DNA of 64,000 bases from assembly GCA_009694215.1 (NCBI GenBank), contig SHVN01000002.1, positions 25,111 through 89,110 on the forward strand, given 5' to 3'. Origin of the DNA: Xanthobacteraceae bacterium. Its GTDB lineage: Bacteria > Pseudomonadota > Alphaproteobacteria > Rhizobiales > Xanthobacteraceae. A model generated the notes under the pieces. It had not been told where the DNA came from, searched no databases, and worked only from the letters and a program-made list of their open reading frames with translations. Made by a program: the position numbers and the translations under genes. Shown piece after piece: positions 35,201-43,489 of this stretch; within the stretch, counting starts at the first letter, position 1; every line of letters begins with the position of its first letter.

Positions 35201-35719
35201 CAGGCCGGAAATGCCGGCAGCCTCTTCAAGGACGCGGCGGCGCTGCTCGGGCTTGGCCTGGATGATCTCGCCGATGCGGCCCTGATGGACCAGCGCTGGC
35301 GAGCGCGAGCCGGTCGAGGCGTCGGCGAACAGGGTCATCACGTCGCGGGCGCGAACCTCGCGGCCGTTGATGCGGTAGAGCGAGCCCTTCTCGCGCTCGA
35401 TCCGGCGCGAGATGTCGAGTGTGTCGTGCTCGTTGAACTGGCCCGGCGCTTCGTGCTTCTGGTTGTCGATCTGGATCGCGACTTCGGCGGTGTTGCGCGG
35501 CGGCCGGTTGTTGTTGCCGGCGAAGATCACGTCGTCCATCTCGACCGCGCGCATCGATTTGTGCGAGGTCTCGCCCATCACCCAGCGCAGCGCTTCGACG
35601 AGGTTCGACTTGCCGCAACCGTTCGGCCCAACCACGCCGGTGAGGCCCGGCTCGATCAGGAAGTCGGTCGGCTCGACGAAGGACTTGAAGCCGATCAGCC
35701 GCAGACGGGTGAGTTTCAT
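32267..35719 (-). CDS. smc: Chromosome segregation protein SMC
   Basis: 1150 residues, the normal SMC length. The N-terminal head has MKLTRLRLIGFKSFVEPTDF and Walker A GPNGCGKSNLVEALRWVMGE (residues 31-50). Long Ala/Glu/Arg-rich coiled coils flank a hinge at about 520-630 (MWPPVIDNITVEKGYEIALG). The C-terminal head carries the signature LLSGGEQALTALAL and Walker B PICVLDEVDAPLDDHN. SMC forms an ATP-driven condensin that organises the chromosome. It lies in a minus-strand run with the DsbA-like and DUF721 genes. Several long antisense ORFs in the track here are high-GC shadows. Confidence 0.96.
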   Translation of the reverse strand: MKLTRLRLIGFKSFVEPTDFLIEPGLTGVVGPNGCGKSNLVEALRWVMGETSHKSMRAVEMDDVIFAGNNNRPPRNTAEVAIQIDNQKHEAPGQFNEHDTLDISRRIEREKGSLYRINGREVRARDVMTLFADASTGSRSPALVHQGRIGEIIQAKPEQRRRVLEEAAGISGLHARRHEAELRLKAAETNLLRVEDVVNQMAGQIDALKRQARQAIRYRNVSAEVRKVEATLYYLRWLGANAEVAESDRAKDLSVRAVAEATIAQTETGRGRESAAEAVPPLRDAEARAAAALQRLLITRDTLDAEETRARERLAELDRRLAQFEEDVARERTLVADAEATLTQLAQEEQTLRNETRLSAQRRSGVDIRASEADTVVNAAEKTFGELTGALADLTARRKQLTQTAREQAERVARIETEIANIEAGLAAVSESRPDLAVLGASVESAQAAVAQGEQTAVAAEAAHSVARKNLDSARIPLAEAERAVQRLDTEAKTLMKLLAVETQSMWPPVIDNITVEKGYEIALGAALGDDLDAPVDQSHAMRWMGAPVDPSDPALPDGAQLLAQYVQAPPELARRLAQIGVVERADGARLASLLKPGQRLVSRDGDLWRWDGFAADAHAPTGAARRLAQRSRLSDIDGELVTARVALDDKRKNAEAAQAHLTAAGAAEANAREYWRNAQRDADGARELHAMAEREMGRNTARISALTEAKTRLSTGRDEAQAALSVAEGALNALPPSADLEGQLAAIRTEIEGKRAELAEVRAEAQALAREAELADRRLNAIGSDRQAWSDRRERAIAQIATLDTRSAEARQERASLADAPAIFEEKRRLLIAEIQTAEAARSAAADRLAGAENALGACDRVVRAALEALGAAREEAARAEERVEGAKRRLTDIAHEIREMIEVEPDAVGGLAGIVPDAPLPDVATIESELERLRRDRERLGAVNLRAEEELGEIETQHGALTAERDDLVNAIARLRQGIISLNKEARERLLSSFAVVNTHFQRLFTELFGGGTAELRLIENDDPLEAGLEIFAKPPGKKPATLSLLSGGEQALTALALIFAVFLTNPAPICVLDEVDAPLDDHNVERFCDLLDEMGRSTDTRFVIITHNPITMARMNRLYGVTMAERGISQLVSVDLEAAVKIRDTAA

Positions 35720-35972
35720 TCCAGTTCAGGTCCTAATTGCGAGAACGAGGGGTAGCGCGTTGGCGCGGAGAATGAATCGGCGGCCATCAGACAGCAACAG
35801 AAAGCCGAGCCTTATCCCCGCCTGTGTCGTCCAAAGGGCGGAAAAACCTGTGAGAATCAACGGAATACGGCCAAATGACGACCCCCGGCGATTGCCAGGC
35901 GGCGCCTCGGGCGGAGAGGCGGGACGGGGCCGCGACAGCCCGGAAGCGGGGCCGTCTGCTGATTCGTGGCGG

Positions 35973-36614
35973 CTAGCTCTTCGGCAGAATCGGATCGATG
36001 ACGTTGGCCAGATCCTCGATCGACTGGCCGCCGATCTGCTTCTTGCCGTTGATAAAAAGTGTCGGCGTCGACGTGACCTGGAACTTGTCGGAGGCGCGCT
36101 TCTGCTCGGCCTGCATCGCATCCAGCATCTTCTGGTCGGACAGGCAGGCGTTGAACTTCTGCTCGCTCATCCCGGCCTGCTTGGCGATTGCCATCAGCTT
36201 GGGAATGGGCTTTTCCACCGCCCATTGGCGCTGCTGCTGGAACAGCGTCTCGATCAGCGGAAAAAACTGCTCCTTGTCGGCGCAGCGCGCCAGCATCGAG
36301 GCGCCGGCGGCCAGCTGGTCGAGCGGGAATTCGCGGAAGATGAAGCGCACCTTGCCGGTGTCGATGTAGCGCTTCTTCAGTTCAGGATAGGTGGTTTCGT
36401 GAAAGGCGGCGCAATGCGAGCAGGTCATAGAGGCGTATTCGACGATGGTGACCGGTGCGTCGTCCTTGCCCAGTACGCGGTCGCCGAGCGGCGGCGGGAC
36501 CAGAAGGTCGGACGCGCTCTGCGCTGCCGCCGGCCGCAACGCTTCGATACCGCCGATGGCAAGCACGATCGCAACGGTACTCGCGCCCCAGAGCAGCTTC
36601 CGACGTGTGATCAC
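35973..36614 (-). CDS. DsbA family thiol oxidoreductase
   Basis: 213 residues from GTG 36614 (VITRRKLLWGAS), chosen because CGGAG lies seven bases upstream; the track adds 27 residues. A signal sequence (LLWGASTVAIVLAIGGIEAL...) exports it to the periplasm. The thioredoxin-fold active site is CSHC in YASMTCSHCAAFH, and the cis-Pro loop is VTSTPTLFINGKKQIGG. It belongs to the BdbD/Com1-like DsbA subgroup that oxidises or handles disulfides. It lies between smc and DUF721, a neighbourhood I recall as common in Rhizobiales. The 253-base gap before smc shows no gene. Confidence 0.9.
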   Translation of the reverse strand: MITRRKLLWGASTVAIVLAIGGIEALRPAAAQSASDLLVPPPLGDRVLGKDDAPVTIVEYASMTCSHCAAFHETTYPELKKRYIDTGKVRFIFREFPLDQLAAGASMLARCADKEQFFPLIETLFQQQRQWAVEKPIPKLMAIAKQAGMSEQKFNACLSDQKMLDAMQAEQKRASDKFQVTSTPTLFINGKKQIGGQSIEDLANVIDPILPKS

Positions 36615-36740
36615 CTGAAAACTCCGTAAAGGTTCAATTCCTACGCAGCGTCGGGCAGCAATGTGGCATTGGCGGGCCGGTTCGCCAAGTGTCACAGGGA
36701 TCGTGCGGTCACGTTCGTTTGATCCGGAAACTGCCCCGAT

Positions 36741-37214
36741 TCAGCGGCCTTTGACGGCGGCGCCGAGACGCCCGAGCGCCGCCCGAAGCCCGTCGTTGGC
36801 GACGGCGGTGAGCGTGGCCTCGACGCGCGCTGCCTCGACGGGGTCGATCTTGGGCGGCACGGATTTGGCCTTGGGGCCCGACAGCGGCGCCTGGCGGAGC
36901 GCGATCCGCCCGACCGCCTGCCAGCCGAAAAAACGATTGATCCGCTCCAGGATCACGGCGGACTGGTGCTGGATCTCGATCGACACCGGTCCCTCGACCC
37001 GCAGCACCAGCGTGGCGGGCTCGGCCTGCTCGCCGTTGACCTCGCGCGGCCATTGCATCTTGATCGGCTCGGCGTGGGCGGCGATATCGTGCCCCACGAT
37101 ATCCTTCCAGCGCGTCACCAGTTCCGTTGCGGCGAATCCCTGCTTCCGGAACGCATCCGCCATGAACTCCGATGTGAGTTCGGCGAGCTTGCGGACGGGG
37201 CGGGGCTTGTTCAC
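36741..37214 (-). CDS. DUF721 / DciA-like protein
   Basis: 157 residues. RPVRKLAELTSEFMADAFRK and VTRWKDIVGHDIAAHAEPIK are typical of the DUF721 domain, followed by VLRVEGPVSIEIQHQSAVIL and a basic, disordered tail. DciA, a DUF721 protein, loads the replicative helicase in bacteria without DnaC or DciB, so a role in replication initiation is plausible but not shown here. It is divergent from mutY, with about 26 bases between the starts. Confidence 0.85.
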   Translation of the reverse strand: MNKPRPVRKLAELTSEFMADAFRKQGFAATELVTRWKDIVGHDIAAHAEPIKMQWPREVNGEQAEPATLVLRVEGPVSIEIQHQSAVILERINRFFGWQAVGRIALRQAPLSGPKAKSVPPKIDPVEAARVEATLTAVANDGLRAALGRLGAAVKGR

Positions 37215-37240
37215 GGCGTTGGGCCCGGTAAAAGCGATCT

Positions 37241-38350
37241 ATGAGGGTATCAGGGGCAGCGGTCCGAAAGAAGCGCGACACGGCGGCTGTGGACGAGATG
37301 CCCGATCCCGCGGTGCTGCTCGCCTGGTACGGCCGCCATCGCCGCCACCTGCCGTGGCGTTCCGCGCCCGGCGAGCGAGCCGATCCTTATCACGTCTGGC
37401 TGTCGGAGATCATGCTCCAGCAGACCACAGTCAAGGCGGTCGGACCCTATTACACAAAGTTCCTGGCACGATGGCCGGACGTGGGCGCGCTCGCGGCAAG
37501 CCCGCGCGATGACGTGCTCCGCGCCTGGGCCGGGCTTGGCTACTACGCCCGCGCCCGGAACCTTCACACCTGCGCGAAGACGGTCGCCGGGCAGCACGGC
37601 GGACATTTCCCCGACACCGAAAGCGGATTGCGAGCCTTGCCGGGCATCGGCGGATACACCGCGGCGGCGATCGCGGCGATTGCGTTCGGCCGCCGCGCGA
37701 TCGCGATCGACGGCAACATCGAGCGCGTGATCGCCCGGCTGTTTGCCGTCGAGACGCAATTGCCGGCGGCGAAGCCCGAGATTCGCGCGCGCGCGGAGAC
37801 CCTGGTGCCGCAGCGGCGCGCCGGCGACTTCACGCAGGCGATGATGGATCTCGGCGCCACGATCTGCACGCCGAAGAAACCGGCCTGCGGCATCTGCCCC
37901 TGGATGGCGGCTTGCGCCGCGCGTGCGCGCGGCGACGCCGAGACATTTCCACGCAAGGCGCCGAAGGTGGAGGGCAGGCTCCGGCATGGCGCGTCGTTCG
38001 TCGCCATCCGAGCCGACGGCCATGTGCTGGTCCGCACGCGGCCCACGAAAGGGCTGCTCGGCGGCATGACCGAGGTGCCTTCGACCGACTGGACGCACAG
38101 CTTCGACGAGGCGGTCGTGCTGGCGCAGGCGCCGCTAAAAGCGAAATGGCGCCGCCTGCCCGGCGTGGTCGAGCACGGCTTCACGCACTTTTCCTTACAG
38201 CAGGTGGTCTATGTGGCGCGGGCGCAGCCCCGGACCAAAGCGCCGCCGGGCATGCGCTGGGTGGCGCTTTCGGCTCTGCACGGCGAGGCGCTGCCCAACG
38301 TCATGCGCAAGGTGGTGGCGCACGCCGGCCTCGGCGCCCGTCCCAGGTAG
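37241..38350 (+). CDS. mutY: A/G-specific adenine glycosylase
   Basis: 369 residues. The HhH-GPD core is complete: VWLSEIMLQQTTVKAVGPYY with the catalytic Glu, the helix-hairpin-helix LPGIGGYTAAAIAAI, and the catalytic Asp region AIDGNIERVIARL. The 4Fe-4S cluster Cys pattern C-x6-C-x2-C-x5-C is exact (CTPKKPACGICPWMAAC). The C-terminal NUDIX-like domain for 8-oxoG recognition ends in RWVALSALHGEALP. It removes adenine mispaired with 8-oxoguanine. The true start could be the Met at residue 20 (MPDPAVLLAWY), which is the usual family N-terminus. Confidence 0.95.
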   Translation: MRVSGAAVRKKRDTAAVDEMPDPAVLLAWYGRHRRHLPWRSAPGERADPYHVWLSEIMLQQTTVKAVGPYYTKFLARWPDVGALAASPRDDVLRAWAGLGYYARARNLHTCAKTVAGQHGGHFPDTESGLRALPGIGGYTAAAIAAIAFGRRAIAIDGNIERVIARLFAVETQLPAAKPEIRARAETLVPQRRAGDFTQAMMDLGATICTPKKPACGICPWMAACAARARGDAETFPRKAPKVEGRLRHGASFVAIRADGHVLVRTRPTKGLLGGMTEVPSTDWTHSFDEAVVLAQAPLKAKWRRLPGVVEHGFTHFSLQQVVYVARAQPRTKAPPGMRWVALSALHGEALPNVMRKVVAHAGLGARPR

Positions 38351-38355
38351 TGTTG

Positions 38356-38817
38356 CTACGGTTGCTTCTTGGCGCGCGGCAGGAAGGCCCGCAACGGCCG
38401 CTTGATGGCGCGGGAACAGGCGCGTGTGAGTGTCTTGCCGCCATCGGTCCAGGTCTGCGTGCCCTTGAGCATGGCGCTGCGCCGCACGAAGGTGCCGCTG
38501 TATTTTGCCTGGTATTCGCGGCTGCCGCCCTTCCACGAACCTTCCAGGCTGATGGACTGGCCGTCGACCTTGCCGGCGCCCTTCTCGATCACTGTCTCAG
38601 GGAGCTCGCGTAACCGCACCACATGGGTGTAGCTCGCCGAGCCGCCGGCGATCGTGACGTCGATGGCTTCGCGCATCCTGTTTTCCGTGAACGGTAGCTT
38701 GTCGCACATCAGCGTGCCGCGATAGACGGCGTCGCGCACCTCGGCTGCCGCCGGAGCCGCCGCTGTCACGAGTATCGCCGCGGCAAACATGCCGATCGCA
38801 TTCCCCCTCCGCGCCAT
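38356..38817 (-). CDS. Hypothetical secreted protein
   Basis: 153 residues beginning MARRGNAIGMFAAAILVTAAAPAAAEV, a clear signal peptide. AGGGGAGG sits six bases before this Met at 38817; upstream in-frame Mets are part of or before that site. The mature part (RDAVYRGTLMCDKLPFTENR, YTHVVRLRELPE, SREYQAKYSGTFVRRSAMLK) looks like a small beta-rich periplasmic protein, but I cannot name the family. It converges with mutY and follows the amidohydrolase gene on the same strand. Confidence 0.6.
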   Translation of the reverse strand: MARRGNAIGMFAAAILVTAAAPAAAEVRDAVYRGTLMCDKLPFTENRMREAIDVTIAGGSASYTHVVRLRELPETVIEKGAGKVDGQSISLEGSWKGGSREYQAKYSGTFVRRSAMLKGTQTWTDGGKTLTRACSRAIKRPLRAFLPRAKKQP

Positions 38818-38864
38818 CGCCATCCTCCCCTCGGGTATTTTCATTGTTGCGGCCGTTGTGGCCT

Positions 38865-39728
38865 TCAGAATCCGTACAGCGTCTTGGCGTTCTGCGTCAG
38901 GATGCGGTTGCGCACCTTGCTGTCGGGCGCCCATTCGTTGAGCAGATCGAGCAGGTCGCCGTCGTTGGGCATCTCGCTGCCGTCGAGATTGACGTGCGGC
39001 CAGTCCGAGCCCCACACCATCCGCTCCGGCGCGTGCCTGGCGAAAAGCTGAGCCATCGGGGTCACCGACGGATAGGGAAAGTTCTCGTCGGTGCAGCGCA
39101 TCGGCCCCGAGAGTTTGAGCCAGACGCGGCCGCTGTCGAGCATCTTCAGCACGGCCTTCACCGCTGGCTGATCGACGCCGCCGGCCGCGGGGATGGCGGC
39201 GAAATGGTCGAGCACGATCTGGTTCGGCAGCGCGAGCAGCTTGTCGGCATAGTCGATGATGTCGGTGCCGTGCGGATAGAACTGGATGTGCCAGCCGTGC
39301 TTGTGCACGCGGGCCGCGATCTCTTTCGAATAGTTCGGCACGTGCTGGCCGCGTTTGTGGCTCATCATGCGCATGCCGCGCACGCCCAGCTTGGTGAGCC
39401 GCCCGATCTCGTATGAGGGCGTGTCATCCCGCAGGAGCGCGATACCGCGGAATCGCTCCGGATATTTCGTCAGTACGTCGGCGAGCAGCGAATAGTTGCG
39501 GCCGTAGCCGCCGGGGCTGACGATGACGGCGGTGGACATTCCGAGCTTGTCCTGCAAGCCGAAAAAGGTTTCCGGCAGCGCTTCATGCGAAATGTAGGGG
39601 CTGTCCGGCGCGAAGGGATACTTCGCCGCGGGCCCGAACAGGTGGATGTGGCTGTCGCATGCCCCGGGTGGCGCCTTGAGCTTCGGCTTCTTCGGATGGG
39701 GATCAGGGCCTTGGGTCAGCTTCGGCAT
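38865..39728 (-). CDS. Amidohydrolase family protein (2-pyrone-4,6-dicarboxylate lactonase-like)
   Basis: 287-residue TIM-barrel metal-dependent hydrolase. Key motifs: the metal-binding CDSHIHLFGP near residue 25, MRMMSHKRGQ, the active-site strand IVLDHFAAIPAAGG, WLKLSGPMRCT, MVWGSDWPHVN and the final NAKTLYGF. These match the COG3618/LigI-like group that opens lactone or imide rings in aromatic degradation. The pair of an amidohydrolase with a Bug receptor (next gene upstream in the operon, 39 nt away) recurs at 10-11 kb, though there the hydrolase is a remnant. The substrate is unknown. Confidence 0.87.
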   Translation of the reverse strand: MPKLTQGPDPHPKKPKLKAPPGACDSHIHLFGPAAKYPFAPDSPYISHEALPETFFGLQDKLGMSTAVIVSPGGYGRNYSLLADVLTKYPERFRGIALLRDDTPSYEIGRLTKLGVRGMRMMSHKRGQHVPNYSKEIAARVHKHGWHIQFYPHGTDIIDYADKLLALPNQIVLDHFAAIPAAGGVDQPAVKAVLKMLDSGRVWLKLSGPMRCTDENFPYPSVTPMAQLFARHAPERMVWGSDWPHVNLDGSEMPNDGDLLDLLNEWAPDSKVRNRILTQNAKTLYGF

Positions 39729-39767
39729 GCAGGGGGCGTCCTGTCCGGGGGAAAGTCCAGGCGGGAA

Positions 39768-40736
39768 TTACTGCAGCTTGATATTGGCCGCTTTGGCAAG
39801 TTCGCGCCACTGTGGCAGTTCGCGGGCGATCAAGGTTGCCAGTTCCGACGGCGTGCCACCGACCGGCTCGACACCGTCGCGCTGCAGGCGTTTGACGATA
39901 TCGGGCGCGCGCGCAGCCTTGGCGCTTGCTGCGGCAAGCTTGTCGATGATGGCCTGCGGCGTGCCGGCCGGCGCCAGGATCGCGATCCAAAGGATGCCCT
40001 CGTAGCCGGGTAGGCCCATCTCGGCGATGGTCGGGGTGTTGGGCATGAGCTTGGAGCGATGGCGGCTGGCGATGCCGAGCATGTGGAGCTTGCCGGCGGC
40101 GACATGCGGATTGGATGTCGTGTAGGTGTCAAGCTTGAGCTGCACGACGCCGGCGAGCAGGTCGGTCATCGCGGGCGCGGCGCCACGATAGGGAATGTGC
40201 GCAACCTCGATGCCCATGCGCCGCAGCAGCAGTTCCATGGTGACGTGCGGCAAGGTGCCGGTGCCGGCCGAGGCGTAGTTGAGCAGGCCCGGGCTCTTCT
40301 TTGCATGGGCGACGAATCCGGCGAAGGTCGAAAATGGCGCGCTGGGATGGCTCACCAGCACCTCCGGCACTTCGGCGATGACCGAGACCGGGACGAGGTC
40401 TTTCTCGGTGTCGTAGGGCAGCGACGGCTGCAGCGCCGGGATGATGGTGTGGTTCGGCGTGGTCAGCAATAGCGTGTAGCCGTCGGGCGGCGCCTTCGCC
40501 ACCGTGTCGGTCGCGATGATGCCGCCTGCGCCCGCCTTGTTCTCGATCACGATCGGCTTGCCGAGGTCGTCCGCCATTTTCGCCGCGAACATGCGCGCGA
40601 CGATGTCCACCGCGCCGCCCGCCGGGAACGGCAGCACCAGGCGGATCGGTTTGTCGGGATAGTCGGCGCGGGCATGACCCTGGCTTGCCAGAACGAGGCC
40701 GAGCACGGCGGTCAGCACGCTCATCGTTCTGCGCAC
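39768..40736 (-). CDS. Bug/TctC family receptor, orphan
   Basis: 322-residue periplasmic binding protein with a signal peptide (MRRTMSVLTAVLGLVLASQG, cleavage near HARA-DYP). It has the diagnostic YPDKPIRLVLPFPAGGAVDI, IVIENKAGAGGIIATD, LLLTTPNHTIIPALQPSLPY and HIPYRGAAPAMTDLLAGVVQ segments. No TctAB membrane genes are nearby. It is first of a probable two-gene operon with the amidohydrolase, which suggests it binds the hydrolase's substrate or a related acid; this is inference. Confidence 0.9.
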   Translation of the reverse strand: MRRTMSVLTAVLGLVLASQGHARADYPDKPIRLVLPFPAGGAVDIVARMFAAKMADDLGKPIVIENKAGAGGIIATDTVAKAPPDGYTLLLTTPNHTIIPALQPSLPYDTEKDLVPVSVIAEVPEVLVSHPSAPFSTFAGFVAHAKKSPGLLNYASAGTGTLPHVTMELLLRRMGIEVAHIPYRGAAPAMTDLLAGVVQLKLDTYTTSNPHVAAGKLHMLGIASRHRSKLMPNTPTIAEMGLPGYEGILWIAILAPAGTPQAIIDKLAAASAKAARAPDIVKRLQRDGVEPVGGTPSELATLIARELPQWRELAKAANIKLQ

Positions 40737-40892
40737 GACACACTCTCCTTGAAGACTTGTTCCCTAGTGGCTTGCCCCTTGAATTTCCCGCGCCATTCGT
40801 CCCGTATGGGGCCGGACCATGGCTTACATCCTACCCCGCGCCGAGGGCGCCGCAACGAAAGACGGCCCCGGGCAAACCCCAAGGAGATTGCG

Positions 40893-41243
40893 ATGACCAT
40901 CCAGCGCTTCGAGAACGGCCCACGCATGTCCCGCGTGGTGGTGCACAACGACACGGTCTATCTCGCCGGGCTGACCGCCGAAGCCACGGTGGGCCAGAGC
41001 GTTGCCGAGCAAACGAAGGAAATCCTGGGCAGGATCGACGGGCTGCTCAAGCAGGGCGGCACCGACAAGTCGAAGCTCCTGCAGGCGACGATCTGGCTGC
41101 AGGACATCCGCGTGGTCGATGAATTTAACAAGGTGTGGGACGCCTGGGTGGTGGCCGGACAGACGCCGGCGCGCGCCTGCATCGAGGCGCGGCTGCAGTC
41201 GCCGGCGAAGATGATTGAGATTCAGGTGACCGCGGCGCGCTAG
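40893..41243 (+). CDS. RidA family protein
   Basis: 116 residues of the YjgF/YER057c/UK114 fold. SRVVVHNDTVYLAGLTAEAT, KLLQATIWLQDIRVVDEFN and ARACIEARL are characteristic; the Arg in the last motif (PARACIEARL) is the residue that RidA deaminases use to bind substrates. AAGGAG lies seven bases before ATG 40893; the track start is 73 codons too early. Canonical RidA hydrolyses reactive enamine/imine intermediates, and this more diverged copy may serve a catabolic pathway. It is divergent from the Bug receptor and precedes another. Confidence 0.88.
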   Translation: MTIQRFENGPRMSRVVVHNDTVYLAGLTAEATVGQSVAEQTKEILGRIDGLLKQGGTDKSKLLQATIWLQDIRVVDEFNKVWDAWVVAGQTPARACIEARLQSPAKMIEIQVTAAR

Positions 41244-41323
41244 GCACATCGGTTTCCCGGTCGCGTCGGAACGATTGAGGTCTATGCGGAATCTGCCCTT
41301 GCGAAGCAATCAGGAGCGTTGCC

Positions 41324-42352
41324 ATGACGAGGCTACGGATTTCATTTCAATCCGGTTCGTGTGTTGAGGCTTCTGCGCCGCTGGGCATGCTCGACCGGCG
41401 CGCCGCCCTGTCGATGCTGCTGGCGCTGCCGTTGACGGCGCCGGCGTTGGCCCAGTCCTATCCGGCGCGCCCGATCAGAACGCTGCTGCCGTTCGCGCCC
41501 GGTGGTGTTACCGATGTCTCGGCGCGATACGTGGCTCAGCTTATGGCGGTGTCGCTTGGGCAAAATCTCATCATCGAGAACCGCTCCGGCGGGGGTGGAG
41601 CGATCGGCGCTACTGCCGCAGCGCGCGCCGAGCCCGATGGCTATACGATCCTGGTCGCGAGCTCGGCGACGCACTCCATCCTGCCGGCAATGTCAGAAAA
41701 GCTCGAATACGATCCGATCAAAAGCTTCGCGCCGATCTCCGGCATGTCGAACGCGCCTTACCTGCTCGTTGTCAATGCCGATGTGCCGGTGAAGAACGTC
41801 AAAGAGCTCGCCGAATACGCCAAGGCCAATGCCGGCACGTTCAATTTCGCAGCAGCGACCGGAACCCCGCCGCATATCCTGGCGTATGTCTTTCGGGCGC
41901 TGACTGGAACGGACTTTCCTGTCGCGTTGTACCGGGGAGGAGGGCCGGCGATGGCCGACCTGTTCGCAAATCAGGTGCATGCGATCTTTCAGCCGACCAC
42001 CATCGTCATTCCGCTCTTGGACGATAAGCGCATCAGAATTCTGGGCATCGCCACAGAGGAACGATCGAGTCTGCTTCCGGACGTGCCGACACTGGCCGAA
42101 CAGGGGTTCCCGCAAATCGTCGCCAACTCCTGGAACGGACTCGTTGCGCCCGCCGGCACGCCCGCGCCGATCGTCGGCCGGCTCAATCAGGCTGCCAACG
42201 AGGCGCTGAATTCGCCTGAGCTGAAAGCCAGGTTCGGAGGTCTCGGAATCACGATCATCGCGGGAAGTACGGACCGGTTCGGCGCATTCATGAGGGATGA
42301 GGCGATCCGCTGGGACGCTCTCGTCAAGGCGGCGAAAATGCCGAAATCGTAG
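41324..42352 (+). CDS. Bug/TctC family receptor, orphan
   Basis: 342 residues. CAGGAG lies seven bases before ATG 41324, but the signal peptide proper begins at MLDRRAALSMLLALPLTAPA (residue 22), with cleavage near ALA-QSYP, so either start is possible. The mature protein has YPARPIRTLLPFAPGGVTDV, LIIENRSGGGGAIGATAAAR and the usual VAPAGTPAPIVGRLNQAANE C-terminal block. It lies on the opposite strand from the Bug receptor 590 bases away and differs from it in sequence, so the pair is not a recent duplication. The RidA gene upstream may be in the same transcript. Confidence 0.9.
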   Translation: MTRLRISFQSGSCVEASAPLGMLDRRAALSMLLALPLTAPALAQSYPARPIRTLLPFAPGGVTDVSARYVAQLMAVSLGQNLIIENRSGGGGAIGATAAARAEPDGYTILVASSATHSILPAMSEKLEYDPIKSFAPISGMSNAPYLLVVNADVPVKNVKELAEYAKANAGTFNFAAATGTPPHILAYVFRALTGTDFPVALYRGGGPAMADLFANQVHAIFQPTTIVIPLLDDKRIRILGIATEERSSLLPDVPTLAEQGFPQIVANSWNGLVAPAGTPAPIVGRLNQAANEALNSPELKARFGGLGITIIAGSTDRFGAFMRDEAIRWDALVKAAKMPKS

Positions 42353-42368
42353 CTTTGTCGCGGCACCG

Positions 42369-42398
42369 TATGGACTCCCGGATCAAGCCTGGGGGCGA
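42369..42398. repeat. Copy of a dispersed alphaproteobacterial palindromic repeat (partial)
   Basis: TATGGACTCCCGGATCAAGC followed by CTGGGGG resembles the very common short repeat TGGATTCCCGGGTCAAGCCCGGGAATGAC of alphaproteobacterial intergenic DNA (spurious translation MDSRIKPGGD). Here the palindrome is imperfect. It lies between two convergent genes, a usual place. Recognition is from memory; no second copy is seen in this window. Confidence 0.5.
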
Positions 42399-42444
42399 TA
42401 GTTTGCTTGTGGTGCCGGCCTGGTCGACAGCAGTCCGACCACAA

Positions 42445-43368
42445 CTACTGCTGCATCTGCCGCCGCATCTGCTGATCGTCGTAGTGCAGCGGCTCCATCG
42501 CCCACGACACCTGATCGTAGCCGTTGGCGTAGTTGCGCGCGGTCTGCGTCGGATTGCGATTGACCAGCGGGCGCAGGCACATCGGATGTGTCAGGCTTCT
42601 GATCTCGTGCTCGATGGTGAACAGATGCTTGCCGGTGTCGAGATCGGTGATGTCGCGGAAACGATACTGGTATTGATTGTCCTCGCGGTTGACGAGGCAG
42701 CGCTCGCCCAGCCGCTTGTGCGGGCCGGAGAAGTTGACGACGTAGATCTGCACGTGGTGCTCGTCGTAGTCCGGCAGCGGCTTGTCGGTCTCGCGGAACA
42801 GCAGGTGCTGGTTCTTGCCGACGGTGACTTTCGCCGTGGTGCCGTTGCCGTTCACCACCTCTGCCGGCACGTCGATCATCTCACGATAGAACTTCGCGAT
42901 GCCCTTGGCGGTGTCCGCCGGCACGTCGAACTCGACATAGGGAATTCCGAGATTGATGCGGCCGAAGCGCGCGGCGTCCGGCTCGTGCAGGCGGATGGTG
43001 TTGCCCCAGGGGCAGGTCGCCTGGACGTAGTCGTTATGCTCGGCGAAATCGAACTTGGTGTCGGTGAGCTTGGGCTTCACCGTGGCGAGCCGCCGGAGCA
43101 GCGCCTCGCGGTCCTCGATGACGATGCCGGTCTTTCCGCGCAGCACCTGCGGCTTGCCGGTCGGCAGGTGGAACTGGCTCCGGCCGACGTTCATCCACAT
43201 GTTGTCGTCCATCACCATCAAGTATGGATCGCGGGTAAGGCCGAGCCCCGCGCCGTAGAACAGCGAAGCGATGCGCTGGTCGGGGATCGTGACGTTGACG
43301 TGTTCGAGGTGGATGGCGTTGCCGAGATCCTCGGCGGCGCGGTCGAAGGTCTTCTGCATGGGGGTCAT
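42445..43368 (-). CDS. VOC (glyoxalase/dioxygenase-fold) family protein
   Basis: 307 residues with two vicinal-oxygen-chelate-like modules. The first begins AIHLEHVNVTIPDQRIASLF and includes WMNVGRSQFHLPTG and ATCPWGNTIRLHEP. The second begins GIPYVEFDVPADTAKGIAKF and includes LLFRETDKPLPDYDEHHVQI. The spaced His and Glu residues could form a metal site, but which ones cannot be fixed by eye. Its place in a block of hydrolases and receptors suggests a ring-cleavage or lyase function; that is inference. The track's longer overlapping ORF (43034..44476) is antisense to the SMP-30 gene. Confidence 0.72.
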   Translation of the reverse strand: MTPMQKTFDRAAEDLGNAIHLEHVNVTIPDQRIASLFYGAGLGLTRDPYLMVMDDNMWMNVGRSQFHLPTGKPQVLRGKTGIVIEDREALLRRLATVKPKLTDTKFDFAEHNDYVQATCPWGNTIRLHEPDAARFGRINLGIPYVEFDVPADTAKGIAKFYREMIDVPAEVVNGNGTTAKVTVGKNQHLLFRETDKPLPDYDEHHVQIYVVNFSGPHKRLGERCLVNREDNQYQYRFRDITDLDTGKHLFTIEHEIRSLTHPMCLRPLVNRNPTQTARNYANGYDQVSWAMEPLHYDDQQMRRQMQQ

Positions 43369-43489
43369 GGGGCGCGATCCCGAAAAGGTTTGATGTGCGG
43401 ATTATAGCACAACGCGGAGCGGACGCAGGAGGGGCAACAGCTGCGAGCAGCCCTGCTATGCTCCAGGAAGAAGAAACTCGGGAGGACCC

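Noticed and set aside
33680-35755. 691-residue ORF antisense to smc
   Set aside because: Composition is typical of reverse-frame reading of high-GC coding DNA; smc on the other strand has all its motifs.
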